NCBI GenBank assembly: GCA_003971905.1
Contig: RSEE01000099.1
Coordinates: 124,001 to 188,000, forward strand
Direction of reading: 5' to 3'
Length of the DNA: 64,000 bases
Source: Moniliella sp. 'wahieum'
Taxonomy: Eukaryota > Basidiomycota > Moniliellomycetes > Moniliellales > Moniliellaceae
The position numbers and the translations under genes are program-made. Of the stretch, positions 13,133 to 25,900 are shown piece by piece. The first letter of the stretch is position 1. Each line of letters begins with the position of its first letter. The notes under the pieces are model-generated. The model ran no database searches and was not told where the DNA came from. It saw only the letters and a list, made by a program, of their open reading frames with translations.

Positions 13133-16100
13133 GCCGGGAGGCTTGGCAGGCTCGCTGGCCTGCGCTGTGGTTCGACGCAGGGAACGCCACTGGCCTCGGA
13201 AATTTTCATTCGCACAGGCGGAGCCTTGCCAAGCACATGGCCGCCGCCGCACGGGGGCAGTGTGTGGCGGGGTGCTGGGTCGTTTCAGCGCGCCTGGCGC
13301 CTGTCTCGGTTCGTTTCGATTGGGCAGCGCAAGCGCGCAGGGGCACGCCAGGGTACGCTGGGGACGCGACGCACGCCGCTGGCTGGACGTGGCCGAGGAC
13401 GACGAGCGTGGAGGACCGCTGCCTGGCCGCTTCCACCCCCAGAGGGTGTGTCCGGGGACTGGTGCGGAGGCTGAGCCTCAGCGCTGATGCTGATCTGGTC
13501 TGAGCACCGAGTGTTCTGGTCCTGAATGTCTGGGGGGTCCCCCCCGGGTGGTGGCAACAGCGTCCGCTAATGAATAACCAGCCAGTCGCCGCCTGTCGCC
13601 GCCTGTCGCCGCCAGTCCCCGCCAGTGTCCGGCCCAACAGCTGACGATAGCAGCGCCGCCTGCAGCGCCTCGCCTGCCTCCCTGAGGCCTGACGCCTGCC
13701 TGACCCTGGCCGCCTTGACCGGTGACCTGCTCCAACGGCCGAACCACAGTATGACCGCCACCATCCGTCGCCCCAGTTGCAGATGGGACATGGGAGGCCA
13801 GATCCCAGAGCGCCTCAGCCGCTCAGCCTGCTCGCACTGAGCCTCGGCACTGCAACTTGAAAGACCAAGAAGGGTTTGCTTTCGTTCTACACAGAACGCA
13901 ATGGGGAATGCGTGATTTATCATCACGGTTCCTACCGATGGATTCCATGGTACCAACCGGCGCCCAGTTTCTCAGGCCCATGGCAAGCACCCTGCCCTCC
14001 ACGACGCGTGGTCGGTTGGCCGACGCCACTGGTCTTCGCCATCGAAGCCCACATGCTCAAAAGATATGCATATCAATGGGCCTCATGCGCATGGAGACGC
14101 CATTATGAGGGTGACCGTGCAGAGTACGAGGAATCCCCCCCCCCCCGTGGCCAGGCGGTAGTGCAACTGGGAGAAGGAATGCGAGGAAGCCCGCGGATCG
14201 AGGACCGATGATTAATGATTGACGATGGAACCCAAGGACTAAGTACCAGTGTTGCCAATCCATGATCAATTCGATCAATGGTCTCCAGGGGGACCGGTGA
14301 CTTCCAGGATACGTCACCACGTCACCGATGAGCCGCCGAGTGAGTCAGCGTTCAACTTGAACCCTCTCCCAGCTCCCAGCCCCCATCCAATATCCATCAT
14401 CGATCGCACTGACGATGCAATAACGTACCCAATAAGCTTTTCTCCATAGGCAAGTATGTAGCGACATACTGCGGCAGGCAGACGGCGCGGTCTGTGAGCT
14501 ACCAGAAGCAGGAGAGCTCGATGAGCGAGAACAAAAAGGTAGCAAGTTGAGCGAACAGGTGGCGTCGGTGGTAACCGGCAACATGGTAACAGGTAACCGA
14601 TAACCGTTAAGGAGGAACAGAGGAATGCGCCAGTGGTGTCTACTACACGTGGGAGGTACGATCGGGACAAAGTGTGGAGGCACCATGTGAGAGCGCAGTG
14701 CAGTTCGAGGCTAGCCCAAACCTTTAACTAGGTGCCACTCACATCATAGCCACGGTGCAACGGCGCAACGGTGCAACACTTATACGTCCTCAGTCACCTT
14801 ACGAGCCTCACGCCCCTCTCTGCTTCCCTCGGCGTCCCAACCACAGCCGAACACTCAGCCAACTGCCGGCACTTCCCACAAGTCAACAAAGTCAACGTTC
14901 AACTAACCTTCAGTTCTACCCCTCTCCAGGTCTGCACAAAGCTTCAACCAACCTCCTCGTTCAACAAACTTCAACCGTTGAAGGTTCACCAGGTTCAACG
15001 TTCACCCCTGTTCACCGGTCACCCCTACTGTTCACCGCCTTCAAGCTTTAGCGCATTTAACGTCTTCACGTTCGACGTCTTCCCGTTCAAGCTTCAAGCT
15101 TTAAGCTTTATCGTTTAACGCCTCAAGACGTGGCGTGGCAAATCGTGTTGAACCCGCCACAGTACTCGATCATCGACCTGCCACAGCCAGATCTCCGCAG
15201 ACTCTCTGCTCTCGGTTTTCCCATGTGTGCACGCGTTCACGTTCTCAGATCTCATTAATCATTGCAGATCTCTTTCCAGCTTCGGTTTTATTTTCCCCGC
15301 CATGCACCCTATACCCTACCGTACCTACCATGCCCTGACTTCCACATTACATACTACACGTTGTGAGTGATCGATCTGATCTCAGATCTCATTAATCTCC
15401 CTACCCTACGCTCTTATCATATCTCACGCGTCACGCGAGGCAAGACGCTCGGTTGGGGGCTAGGATACATATACCTAGTTAGATCCCTATCCCCGCTCAG
15501 AATGAATGCGAATTGCCTCTATCCAAAGCCGAACGAGTTTGGACCGTCCAAACCAGCGCGGTTGTCCCTCGTTCCTTGGTGTGTTGAACATGTCCACACT
15601 TTATATAGCCTCGTTCGGTTACGTGCTGAGATTTGGAATCTGAGATCTGACACGTTGACCCTCAACGTCTCAACCTACGTCCAAAGTGTTCGACGTAACA
15701 CGTTCAACCGGCCATGGTGCATGGAGTTGGACGTTCAACATTCGAGCACATCTATGGCGAGAGCAAGTATAATCTTCAACAGTTTCCCCTTCGCCCATTC
15801 TTATATCTTGGGACTATTACGCATTAGGGATACCGGTAAGCGCGGGCTGTGAGGGAACCCTTACCCGGTACTGGTTACTGGTTACTGGCTGGTTATCGGT
15901 TACTAGTTACTGTGGGCTTACCGGATACCTCCTTCCAGGTCTTATTTACACAAGCGCACTTTGTGCGGACATACCTACGTCGTAGACTTGCTGACCTCGC
16001 AGTTTCCTTTCATCTTTAGCCCCATCACCGGCATCATCGTGTGTTGTAGCTATAACGCTGTACAGCCGATTTACCACGGTTACCACGGTTGTCGACCGGT

Positions 16101-16687
16101 TACGCAGTTACGGGCCATCACTCTGTTTCTCCTCTCCTCGGCTGGATTTTGAGCAAAGCAAATGCATCACAACCCATCGGGCAGGTTGATCATCGTGGGA
16201 ACAATCGCGCTCAGCATGGCCAATCTGGCGAATCTGGAGATGGAGTCAATACTGTCAGAATCTCAGAACAGGAAACCACACCGGCAGTACCCGGCCTTAG
16301 TCTCACGACCCCCACCCCACACTGATCATCGCGCCCGAGCCGAGCAGTTTTTGCCAAACAAGCCCCTCTCCACCTGCGCGCAGGTATCGGTAAGCTTATA
16401 CGGGCGCACCAGTTCGGGGTGGACGGGGTTGCTGTTGTCAAACTTGCGTGCCTTGGGGGACCTGGTGTCGAGGGAGCGGGAGGGAGCGGGGGTCGGGAGG
16501 CAGATGGGGGGTTGCCTGGTGGATCCCGGTGCAGCGCAACATTTTCGGCGGAACGCGGCCGAGGCGGAATTTCCGCCTTTTTCGTGCGGCTCTAACTGCC
16601 TGGAGGCGGCGGCCCTGAAGCAGGGCATGAAATGAAGCTCGGCGTGAAGCTACCGCCGCGCTCGCCCACGCCTGCCTGCCGTCTGCC
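13133..16687. other. Gene-poor region upstream of GCN20
   Basis: No gene is supported in 3.5 kb. From 14880 to 15110 the sequence is dense in GTTCAAC/GTTCACC words ending in CAAGCTTCAAGCTTTAAGC. Near 15870-15920 there are GGTTACTGG/GTTACTAG tandem words. Short GTCGCCGCC repeats occur at 13590-13625. The last 300 bp before 16688 hold a GGAGCGGGAGGGAGC run, probably the GCN20 promoter. Confidence 0.5.
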
Positions 16688-18951
16688 ATGACCACCACGC
16701 AACAGCTGCTCGCCTCTGCGCTGCCCAGCCTCGACGCGCCCGTGTCCGAGTACCTTGCGGGGTACATTGACGATGTGGCCACCGACCTGGACCCCGGGCA
16801 GGACATGATTTCGGACATTGTGCGGCCCATGCTGGAATCCGCCACGCGCGGCACCCCCGTCAAGCCCCAGACGCTCGACACGCTCCTTGCCAAGCTCGCG
16901 AAGATTGTGGCGGACAAGATGCCCAAGGACGGCGAGGACGCCTCGGGCCTGGTGCGGCTGGAGCATGTGGTGGACATGCGCACCGGCCTGGGCGATTCCA
17001 AGACGGCGTTTGACACGACGGGCGGGGTGGACGTGAGTCTCGGTGGCAAGAAGGCTGGTCGGACGACGGTCGACGTGAAGAAGCTTGCCAAGCAAGAGGC
17101 CAAGACACGACAAAAGATTGCGAAGCGTGCCCAGCGTGACTTGTACGAGAGCAGCAAGTTGGTCCAGTCGGCCCAGGAGCAAACGTCGTACGAGGAAATG
17201 TTCCTCAAGGTCAACCCGCTCGAAGCACGACGCGGAGGTAGCAAGGACATCAACTTGCCCAACATTGATATCACCTTTGGCTCCAAACGCATTCTCTCTG
17301 GTGCCAACCTCAACCTGGCCCAGGGCAGGCGGTACGGGCTGTGTGGTGTGAATGGCATTGGAAAATCAACGCTGCTGCGCTTCATGGCACTGCGCGAGGT
17401 GCCCATTCCCACCAACGTCAGTCTCCTCTATGTCGAACAGGAGATTGTCGGGGACGAGACGACGGCACTCGAGTCGGTGCTCAAGGCGGATGTATGGCGG
17501 GACCGACTCATCTCGGAAGAAAAGCAGATCGAGGCGGAACTCAACAAGCTAGAGGCAGATGCGGCAGCGGCCGTTGCTGCGGCTGCCGGGGCTGGAGAAG
17601 GCACCGGATCCGCTGTTGACCTCCCCACCCGACAGAGGGAGATCAAGCGGGAACAACTGTCGTCTCGACTGGGGGAGGTGCAGGCGTCGTTGGTGGATAT
17701 GGAGGCTGAGACGGGCCCGGCGCGCGCTGCCAGCTTGCTGTATGGTCTTGGGTTTGACGAGTCGGACCAGTCGAGGCCGACGAGCTCCTTCTCGGGTGGA
17801 TGGAGAATGCGGTTGGCGCTGGCCCGGGCGCTTTTCTGCAAGCCGGACCTGCTCATGCTGGACGAACCGTCGAACATGCTGGACTTGAACGCGATTGCGT
17901 GGCTGGAAGATTACTTGGTCAACGAGTGGGACGGGACGTTGCTCGTCGTCTCGCACGACCGTGCGTTCCTCAACCGGGTCGCCACCGACATTATCCACCA
18001 ACACTCGGAGCGGCTGGATTACTACAAGGGCAACTTTGATCAGTTTTACGAAACGCGCGAAGAGCGGCGCAAGAACCCAGCGCGAGTATGAGGCCAACCA
18101 GGCCAAGCGCGCTCACCTGCAAGCGTTTATTGATCGCTGGCGTGTCAATGCCAACCGGGCTGCACAGGCCCAGAGTAAGATGAAGGAGTTGGAGAAGATG
18201 CCAATTATCGATCCCCCCGCAGAAAGGTGGTTACTTTCCGTCTGCCCGAGACGGAGAAACTGTCGCCTCCGCTTCTGCAGCTGGACAATGTCAGCTTTGG
18301 CTACACGCCCGACAAGCCCTTGTTGCACAACATCAACTTTGATGTGACCCAGCAATCGCGCATTGCCATCATTGGGTCCAACGGAAGCGGCAAATCGACA
18401 CTGATGAAGCTCCTGGTGGGCGATCTAACCCCGACCAAGGGCGACCAGAAGCGGAACAACAAGTTGCGCGTCGGCCTGTTCACCCAACACCACGTTGACC
18501 AGCTTGACCTGTCCATGTCGCCCGTCGGTTTCCTCATGTCGCAGCACCCTGGCCTGAGCGAACAAGAGTACCGGTCGCAGTTGGGCGCGTTTGGCATCAC
18601 TGGCATGACGGGTTTGCAGAAGATTGCGACGCTGTCGGGAGGACAAAAGTCGCGTGTTGCGTTTGCCCATTTGGCCATGTCGCGACCGCACGTGCTGTTG
18701 CTGGACGAGCCGACGAATCACTTGGACATTGATGGTCTCGATGCTCTCACGGCGCGATCAAGGTTTGGAACGGTGGAGTGATCGTCATCTCCCACGACGA
18801 GCGGTTCATCAACAACTGTCTCGACGAGCTCTGGGTGTGCAACAAGGGCAACGTTGAGAAGTTCTACGGAAGCGTAGATAAGTACAAGTCGCTCATCGTT
18901 AGCATGAACAACCAGAACCGTCGTGCTCCCGGCGCGCCTGGACCGCGCTAA
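16688..18951 (+). CDS. GCN20: ABC-F ATPase, GCN20/ABCF3 type
   Basis: GCN20 binds GCN1 on ribosomes and helps uncharged tRNA activate the eIF2alpha kinase GCN2 during amino-acid starvation; it is cytosolic and has no membrane domain. The N-terminal ~190 residues ([15 protein letters not shown]...) match the GCN1-binding extension of this subfamily. First ABC cassette: Walker [10 protein letters not shown] (about 17350), linker, signature [12 protein letters not shown] (about 17790), Walker [14 protein letters not shown] and SHDRAFL. Inter-domain helices contain RAHLQAF. Second cassette: GSNGSGKST (about 18380), [12 protein letters not shown] (about 18635), [12 protein letters not shown] and SHDERFI. 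It ends [11 protein letters not shown] at 18951. No intron is needed. One-base breaks lie near 18075, 18225 and 18757; otherwise the reading is continuous and of usual length (about 750 residues). Confidence 0.93.
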
Positions 18952-20640
18952 GTGTTCTGTGCAATCTATCTGCTGCTCTGGCTGGAAGAATGTTGGTGGC
19001 ACGGCTTGGCGGGGTCTTGTAGCGTACTAAGTATACATTTTGGCATCTCGCGCAAGGTAGAGGGGATGATGGTGGCAGTGAATAGTTTGCACCCGCAGGG
19101 AGCCATCCTTTGTACTCAGAGGTAAAGTAGGGGGAAAAGAGAAGGACTCGCACAAAAATTGTATAATAGGTAAGATCCAGTATGTATCAAAACCCACTGA
19201 AGTCTGGCTGGATACTACCAGTGAACACTCCTCATCAAAGTAGTTGAATGAAGAAGTGAAGTCAAAGTACCAGTACCCGGGGCTTGGGTGCTCAGTAAAC
19301 CGAGAGCGAGGAAGAGCCTTTGTCAACCCTGTCAATCGGATTAGGCAGCGACCATCATGTCAGTTGTGTGAAGGGGTCTAAATGACTCTCTTCACCGCCG
19401 TGCTGGTGCTCTTCGTTCGTGCAGATGATGTTGAAGCTGAATGTCGAAGTGCTTTTATAGAAGAAGTTGTGGGCATGCTGGGAATGCTCTTGGACGTATG
19501 CTGGTGCCACCTGCTTGCCACAATGGATCGTAATCGGGGCTGCTCTCCTGGATACGAACTTATCTTTGTCCACTGGTTATACTTGAACCACGTGTTCATC
19601 GTTTTTCATCGCAAAATACAAGCAAGGCGCAGATGAATCTAGGTCGGCTTCCCGAGTGCTCAAACCAAAAAACCTTTCTTTATTCTTGATGTAGGTCTCA
19701 TAGCGGTACCTCGCCGCGGTCAGAGTCAAAACTGACACCACGTACCGCTCAAACTGCGACGGTTCTCACGGTCTCTCTGCAAAAAAGTCAGGGTCACACT
19801 ACTATCTTTGAGAAGACTGATCATATCCCAGCATCTCTCGCATGTAAACAATGCCGGTGCTTGCGGTGTAGCCAACATAAAACATGGGATTTTGAGCAAA
19901 GACCGAACGAGATAGTTGGGTCGCTGCTGAAAACGAGTTCCCGCATGAAGGAAATAGCAGGTGACCCGAAGACCGAGGTGCGAGAGTCAATCGCTCGATA
20001 GAATTCTGAACCGACCACGGCAGCATAAGATGACCATCTAACAAGAGGTGTTGCCCTTGGTCTCTCCCCTGCTTCTTCTGCTCCTCCCAGGGGTTGGCCA
20101 CCACTGACGCTTCCTTCATCCCATTCTTGGACAGTGGTAGTGTGCGTTGCTTGGCCATTTTGACTTTGGGCCACAAACAGGTACGGTATCTTCCCGAAAT
20201 GTCAACTTGATCTCGGGAGTGAACGCCGTTGGGGCCGTCATAACAACCCCCGTGGAACACCATGGCCGCGATCTTCGTAGTGTGGCTCAAGGGAGTTACT
20301 CACGGATCGAAGTTTGGCACGGGCAAGGACAGCATATTGGACCTGATGCACTCCGAGAAGGGCTTCTGGTGATGAGATGATGTCCTCCACCTATATGATT
20401 AGTAGTACTACTACTAATAGACAAGAGCACCAAATATACATAGTATGCTCCGAAAAAAGCCATTGCACAACAACGGCCGCGGCAACTACAACTCCCTTTT
20501 TTTTTCGTCTCTTCCCGCCTTTCCTGTCCAACCCCTACCAGTTTCCAGCCGATTGATTCAGTACAGGCAACCTCGTCTCCACTTAGCTCTGTCCCCTCAT
20601 CTTCCAGCCTCCCAGCTTTCCATCCGCGCAGTCGCATACT
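18952..20640. other. Region downstream of GCN20, mostly unassigned
   Basis: The first 850 bp hold only short ORFs without family features. A longer minus-strand ORF is listed separately. Around 20395-20420 there is a small ACTACTACTAC run. Confidence 0.4.
19802..20290 (-). CDS. Hypothetical protein, unrecognised (doubtful)
   Basis: An uninterrupted 162-codon minus-strand frame. The residue mix is not low-complexity, with blocks such as FHGGCYDGPNGVHS and AQNPMFYVGYTASTG, but I recognise no domain. A GTGAGT donor-like site lies just upstream near 20307 on the minus strand (after PVPNFDP), so the true gene could have another exon to the right. Overlapping frames on both strands are also open, and this may be chance. 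Confidence 0.25.
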   Translation of the reverse strand: MSHTTKIAAMVFHGGCYDGPNGVHSRDQVDISGRYRTCLWPKVKMAKQRTLPLSKNGMKEASVVANPWEEQKKQGRDQGQHLLLDGHLMLPWSVQNSIERLTLAPRSSGHLLFPSCGNSFSAATQLSRSVFAQNPMFYVGYTASTGIVYMREMLGYDQSSQR

Positions 20641-22538
20641 ATAATAGGCTTCCTTCAGCCGCGTCGAGTCCCCGTACCAGCTGATCGCCTGGATTTTTCT
20701 CCAGCCACGTCGACAGCCGCGTTCAGTCCCAGTTCTGGCAGTGTTTGTCCTCCACTGCCTCTATCCGTCCCCAAAGGCCCATCAGAGCCTTCTCACATAC
20801 GTTTCTGCAGCCTCAGCCGGTGCGTACGGAGCCTTTTGCCACACGCGCACAGCCGTCTCCGCTTCACACCCAAAGGCCTCTCCTCGTCCCTAGCTTCGCT
20901 CGGATCCACCACAACTAGCCGAAGCCCGAAACTACCGGAGTCGTCCTTCCGTCTCCTACGGGATTGCACCCCACAAATCTGGGTGCAGCCCCTGCGGGGG
21001 GGGCGCCCGCGACATACAACAGAGCTTTTGAGGCTGAGAGAAAGAAATACTGTGCTTACAAGCTACGGCCCGGTCTGTCTCAGCCTGTCAATCAGACGAT
21101 CCAAGGTCATCTTTTCGCCTGCGTCCAGCATCCCATCGCCCAGGTTGTCCACCGTTCCAGCATGTAACGTAGGTTAACATTCCATCATATCCACTATGTG
21201 TGGCGTAGCACGCCCCGTTACGTAGTCAGAATCAGGAAAGTACGCGAGTCCGAAGCAGGAAACCAGGGCAGTCCGAAGCGTCAGGAAAGCATGGCTTCTG
21301 TGTACCCCAACAGAGAATCACAGGCGACCGCCGAGGGTATTGTACAGCAACTATAGAGAGCGCTTTGCGTCCTTGACATGTCGAACAGATGATAGAGAGC
21401 GAGTCCTGGGTTCTGGATGGATGGCAGACCCGTCTGTCTTGGCTGCTGCTTCGTCGGCTGGGTGCGGCTTCTTGGCCAGGATGGGCAACTAGACTCAGTC
21501 TGTTCCCTGTCGCCAAAACTGAGCCACAACCGTCCCATGGCCCAGCGGTGATCGCTAACCGTCGCAACCGCAGCAACCGCAACCACCGATGCATCGGTGT
21601 TGCTGGGGCACGTCCGAGACGCCATCCTGACGGTTTCAGGCCTGTGGGCGCTCAGTACGACGGGCTGCAGCCTGTTCATAAGCAGGGGGGGGGTCAAACT
21701 CTTGACGCGGTTTGAAGTGTTTGGTGTGAGCAACTGAGACTGTTGGGATCCCCTCTCCCGGCCTTCGGCAAACCAACGCACCCTTCGAATCCTCAGGAGG
21801 ACTCTTACTTGGCGTTTCCCTATCAAAAACGGGGGCCCCGTCCTCTGTTTTGTATAAGCAAATCTCTGGGTTCCACCACTTCACGTACGTGTCGAGGTGT
21901 ATTTGGACCAAGTCGACTTCACCGCTTTGATCGCCACATTCAGACCCAACGTTGGGGTGGACCTATCCGGATGGTCCCAACCCCTCCCTGCGCGTGGCTC
22001 TTGAGAATGCGACCGTTTCGTTTATTTTCTCACTGCCCCCTCACGAAGGGCATCCACCACGGCAGAGGCATCCCCCTGCCTCCCCCCATCGCCTGTGGAG
22101 AGCTGACCTACTACCATCTGTCCGCCAAAGATAACCCTCCATTCTCTAGCTCGTGCGCTGTTGTATTCCCGAGACATCCGCGTCCACAAGGAGCAGGCTG
22201 TGGACAACGAGGATGGGACGAGGCGTGGGAGGAAGGCGATGCGTACTGACTACTGTGAGAGATGGGATCCCTGGAGCAATCGGAAGATCAGGAACGGAGT
22301 GGGACCACACGGTTTGTGGGACTCGGCAATGCAGGAGTCGATCACTGTGTTGCGTCCCGGGGGATGGTACATGAGAGTACCCGACGCCTTTTTTGGAACG
22401 CTGGGAGAAGGAGCTGCTTCGGCTGCTGACTCAACTCGGGCACTGGAAGAATCAACCACTGAGAGTCTCTATGCTGATGTCGAGGAGCGGATCGGTTTAT
22501 GCGCAGCGTTTCTTTGTCCCAGCCTTAACAATGGTTGA
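20641..22538 (+). pseudogene. Possible degraded or frame-broken methyltransferase-like gene
   Basis: Several forward segments look coding but never join into one frame. They are a Pro/Ser-rich stretch (about 20650-20830), TYNRAFEAERKKYCAYKLRPG ending QHPIAQVV (about 21010-21150), a possible intron at about 21173-21227 (GTAACG donor, GCGTAG acceptor) followed by TPRYVVRIRKVRES, and a last open segment (22107-22538) with ITVLRPGGWYMRVPD. The LRPGGWY motif resembles the post-strand-5 loop of fungal class I SAM-dependent methyltransferases. The SAM-binding glycine loop is not visible. Part of the span (21636-21911) also has a coding-like minus-strand frame with a PPPAYE motif. It may be a relic, a badly sequenced gene or chance. 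Confidence 0.2.
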
Positions 22539-22652
22539 GAGATAGAGATAGTTTTGGGGGCGATGCCCCTATGTGATGCCATCAATGCATGATAGGCATC
22601 CTTCCTCTTTCAGCCCGGACGCTCCCTCTGTGCTCCCCGGTACCCTCTTCGG

Positions 22653-22661
22653 CTATTATAT
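22653..22661 (+). promoter_or_regulatory. TATA-like box with CT-rich leader
   Basis: TATTATATATGG is followed by about 80 bp of CT-rich sequence and then CAAAG-ATG at 22746. This is the promoter layout seen at the GAPDH and dioxygenase genes of the same window. Confidence 0.45.
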
Positions 22662-22745
22662 ATGGCCCAACCCTTATTCTCGTATAGCCTCCTGTACCTC
22701 TCCTCAGAACCACATCCTCTCCATTCTCCTCCTCCTTCAGCAAAG

Positions 22746-22934
22746 ATGCGCTTAAACTGTAACTGGCAGTCGGGGCTAACGGAAAGTCGGAGGGAGGCCA
22801 TGAAAAGTCCTGTCAGAGACGGAAGGGAAATGGCAAGATCGTTCGTGAAGAGAGTGAACAATCCGGAGGTATCGGGCAGGGAACAAGAGCAAAAGGGAAG
22901 AGAAGAGCGGGATGCATGGGATTTCGATCAATAA
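22746..22934 (+). CDS. Candidate small protein (62 aa), unknown
   Basis: A 62-codon frame starts at the first ATG after a TATA box and CT-rich leader, with CAAAG directly before the ATG. The product is highly charged (MRLNCNWQSG..., then many Arg, Glu and Lys, ending AWDFDQ). It has no signal peptide or membrane segment and may form a helix. I know no family for it. The promoter context argues for expression; the isolated position in gene-poor DNA and the short length argue for caution. An intron leading to further exons is possible but not seen. Confidence 0.3.
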   Translation: MRLNCNWQSGLTESRREAMKSPVRDGREMARSFVKRVNNPEVSGREQEQKGREERDAWDFDQ

Positions 22935-25900
22935 GTGAGAGAGAGAGATGATACTTAGGGTCCTGTGCATGAGACGCACCAGCTATATTATACCGCACTC
23001 TGATCGGTGCGCTATACTGAAAAGCTACTACTACTTGAAAGCTTTTGAAGAGATGGCGCTGCGACCATGAAGTACTAAAAGCTAAAGAACATATTAGGGG
23101 CATCCAATGCACCACCAGAGGTACCACCCCGGCCCCCAATCCGCGGCACTTGAAGGGTTTGACGTGTCGGAAAACAGTGTCTCGCCTCGAGGCCGGAAGG
23201 GTGCCGACTGTCGCAAAATCCAACGTTTGGGCTATTACGCGTTATGCGTTACGAGCCGTGGGCTCGCAGCAGATATCCTGTCCCCTACTCCTGTTCATCT
23301 CGACCTTATCCGTCCAAAACACGGAGGACATTGATAAAAAGGACTGCCGGAACGGCGGAGATCGCTGTTGCCGCTCTTCCACTTTCCCCGCACCGCATGG
23401 CTGCGCAGATCGCCTATCATGCATCACTGTCGCACCGTACGCTCACATGTTGTAGCCCTGTGTGACATGTGACTTGTGACCAAAAGGAAAGAGACCATCC
23501 ATCGCATTCACAGAGCATCCCAGCCTTGCCACCACACATCACCACCGGGGGTAAGTGAGATATACATATAGAATGGAATCAATCAATATACAAACCATAT
23601 CAATCGAGTACTTCGTTTTATAGTACTGTGAACGTCGAGTACTTATTAGTCAGGCTAGCCAACTAGTCACTAGTCACTGTAGTGGCAGGCCTCAGGCCCA
23701 GGATAAATCAGGACTTCGAAATCATTGTATCAGTATAGCTCTCGGATCTCAGAGCGCGCAGAATACGGCACAGTTATTGAGAACGAAGTTGAAGCTTGAA
23801 CTTGGAAATTGGACGTTGGACGTGTTGGTGTTACCACAACGGCCGTTCCCCCATCATTAATCATTGATCAGATCTTCCAAAACCCCAGCAGAGGTTCTGC
23901 GCGAAAAAGTGTTACCGTCTTTGCTTCCATCACAGCGTGTAACATGTAACTGACGTGTAATGCATCATGTAACCGAGATGTGCACTAACCAGTATTAGCG
24001 GGGGTATTTGCGTAAAGCGTACAATGCCTAAGGCCTAATGAAGCTTGAAGCTTGAAAAGCTTGAAAGAGGCCGGTCCGGGAACCGTACTACCATCATGCA
24101 TCATGCATGCAGTACAGTATTAAGGAAAGGTTAAAAGTCCTGTTTCGCCTCTGTTGTGACATGTTCTGCGTTATATGCCGCCTGACGCATGAGATCTTGG
24201 TGTGAGACCTGAGAAAGCAAAACCATTATCTTCGACGAGAGTTACGGTGCCAAAGGTCTCCCGAATATCGGCCCCTCAAAGGTCTAAGGCCTTTTTCATC
24301 GGCCTCATTGATCACTGGTAGACCGCGATACCCCGTGGGTCGATCTCACAGGGATTTCAGGTTTCAGGCCTCACTCGGGCCTCCTCAGGTGCGCACTCTC
24401 CACCATGTCGATGCAAGAAGACGAATGAAGGTGTGGAACGCGCGTAACGCGGGTGTTGTGCAATGGGAAACAGCTATGAAAAAGTCTTGTTACTGTTACC
24501 AGGTATACTTGAGTTACTATTAGTTACTAGTTACTAGTTCTTGTACAAAAGCTTTCTTTCGTGAAAACACATCGCGTCGCATCTCCAATCTATCTACCAT
24601 CTCAGATCTCTTAAATTTGTGATATCTTATCCCGCCATGCACGAATATGACATCACCATGTATGTCCAAACAAAACACGCCGAGAGTATCGCCGCCACCC
24701 GCGCCGCTCTCTCGTCGCTAGCCATGATGCATGATGCATGATGGCCAGCCGCAAAGGAGCCTCGTCTACTCGCCGTAGGCGTGAGCGCTCTCAGGCTGAG
24801 CAGGGGCTTCGCGCTTATAGCACACTCTGAAGACTACATAATAACTACTGACATGGAGACATGGGCTTGAAGTGAAGCTTGAAGCTTGAAGCGCGAAGAA
24901 GCTTTGATCATTCGTGGTTGTGACATGTGACACATGTGATGCATATGAAGACTGGCCACGTATTAAGCACTAACATGTAACAGCAGCTAGTGACGAAGCT
25001 AGTGACTTCTCACTTCTCACACTCTCACGTCGTGAGCAATGGATCACGATGATCGATGATCGCGATGAGCAATCGTTGTACGTTAATGATCTAAATGATC
25101 CGCGCGAAGCGCCAGCGATCTCGCTCACAGGCGAGGGCCCACGCTGAGGTTGCCGGTGACAATGTGACAATGTGACAGCAATACGCCAAGGGACGTGGTT
25201 GCGGGGCGGTCGAGACTATGGGCGGCGTGGGGGGGGTGGCGCGTCACACGCTCATGACGTCACCATGGATAGCCGTATGGGGGGAGTATATGTGACTTGA
25301 AGCTTGAAGCTTGACTACTAGGATCCTAGGATGATCGATGTGACTGGTCGATTAGTCCTGCACTACTCCATTGCTCGAGCGAAGTTTGACGGACGCTACA
25401 GGGAAGGCTACGAGAACTAAGGACCTAGTGATTGTGATGCATGCGAGCAGTGACTAGTGACTAGTGAGCCGCTTAGCGCTTAGCGGAGCACAGTGTGCAG
25501 TGAGCTATTAGGGATCAATGATGGATGTGATGCATGTGACTTGCGATGCAGTGACATCATGTGACGCGACGGGCGGCAAAAGTGACGCGTGTGACGCACG
25601 CAACGAGGCTTTCAGGCCTCTCTGGATCTGAGGCCCGAAGAGAGGCGAGCGGCAGTGGCATATCGTAGGGTATATCGTGGGTACCGTAGTGCAGCGTCCG
25701 TATCGCCGGAGTCATGTGTGTATGTGACGTAAGTGTTGGTGATCTCTTTCGCTGTATCGACACGGTGCCTCGCACCAGGTACCTTCTCGTACCCCTTTCC
25801 CCCGGATATGCTGCTGGGCGCTGTGGGACCACAGAGCCACAACAAGGCAAGATAGTCGACAGACAGCTGGACAGTTGGACGGCAAGCCAGATTGCGACAT

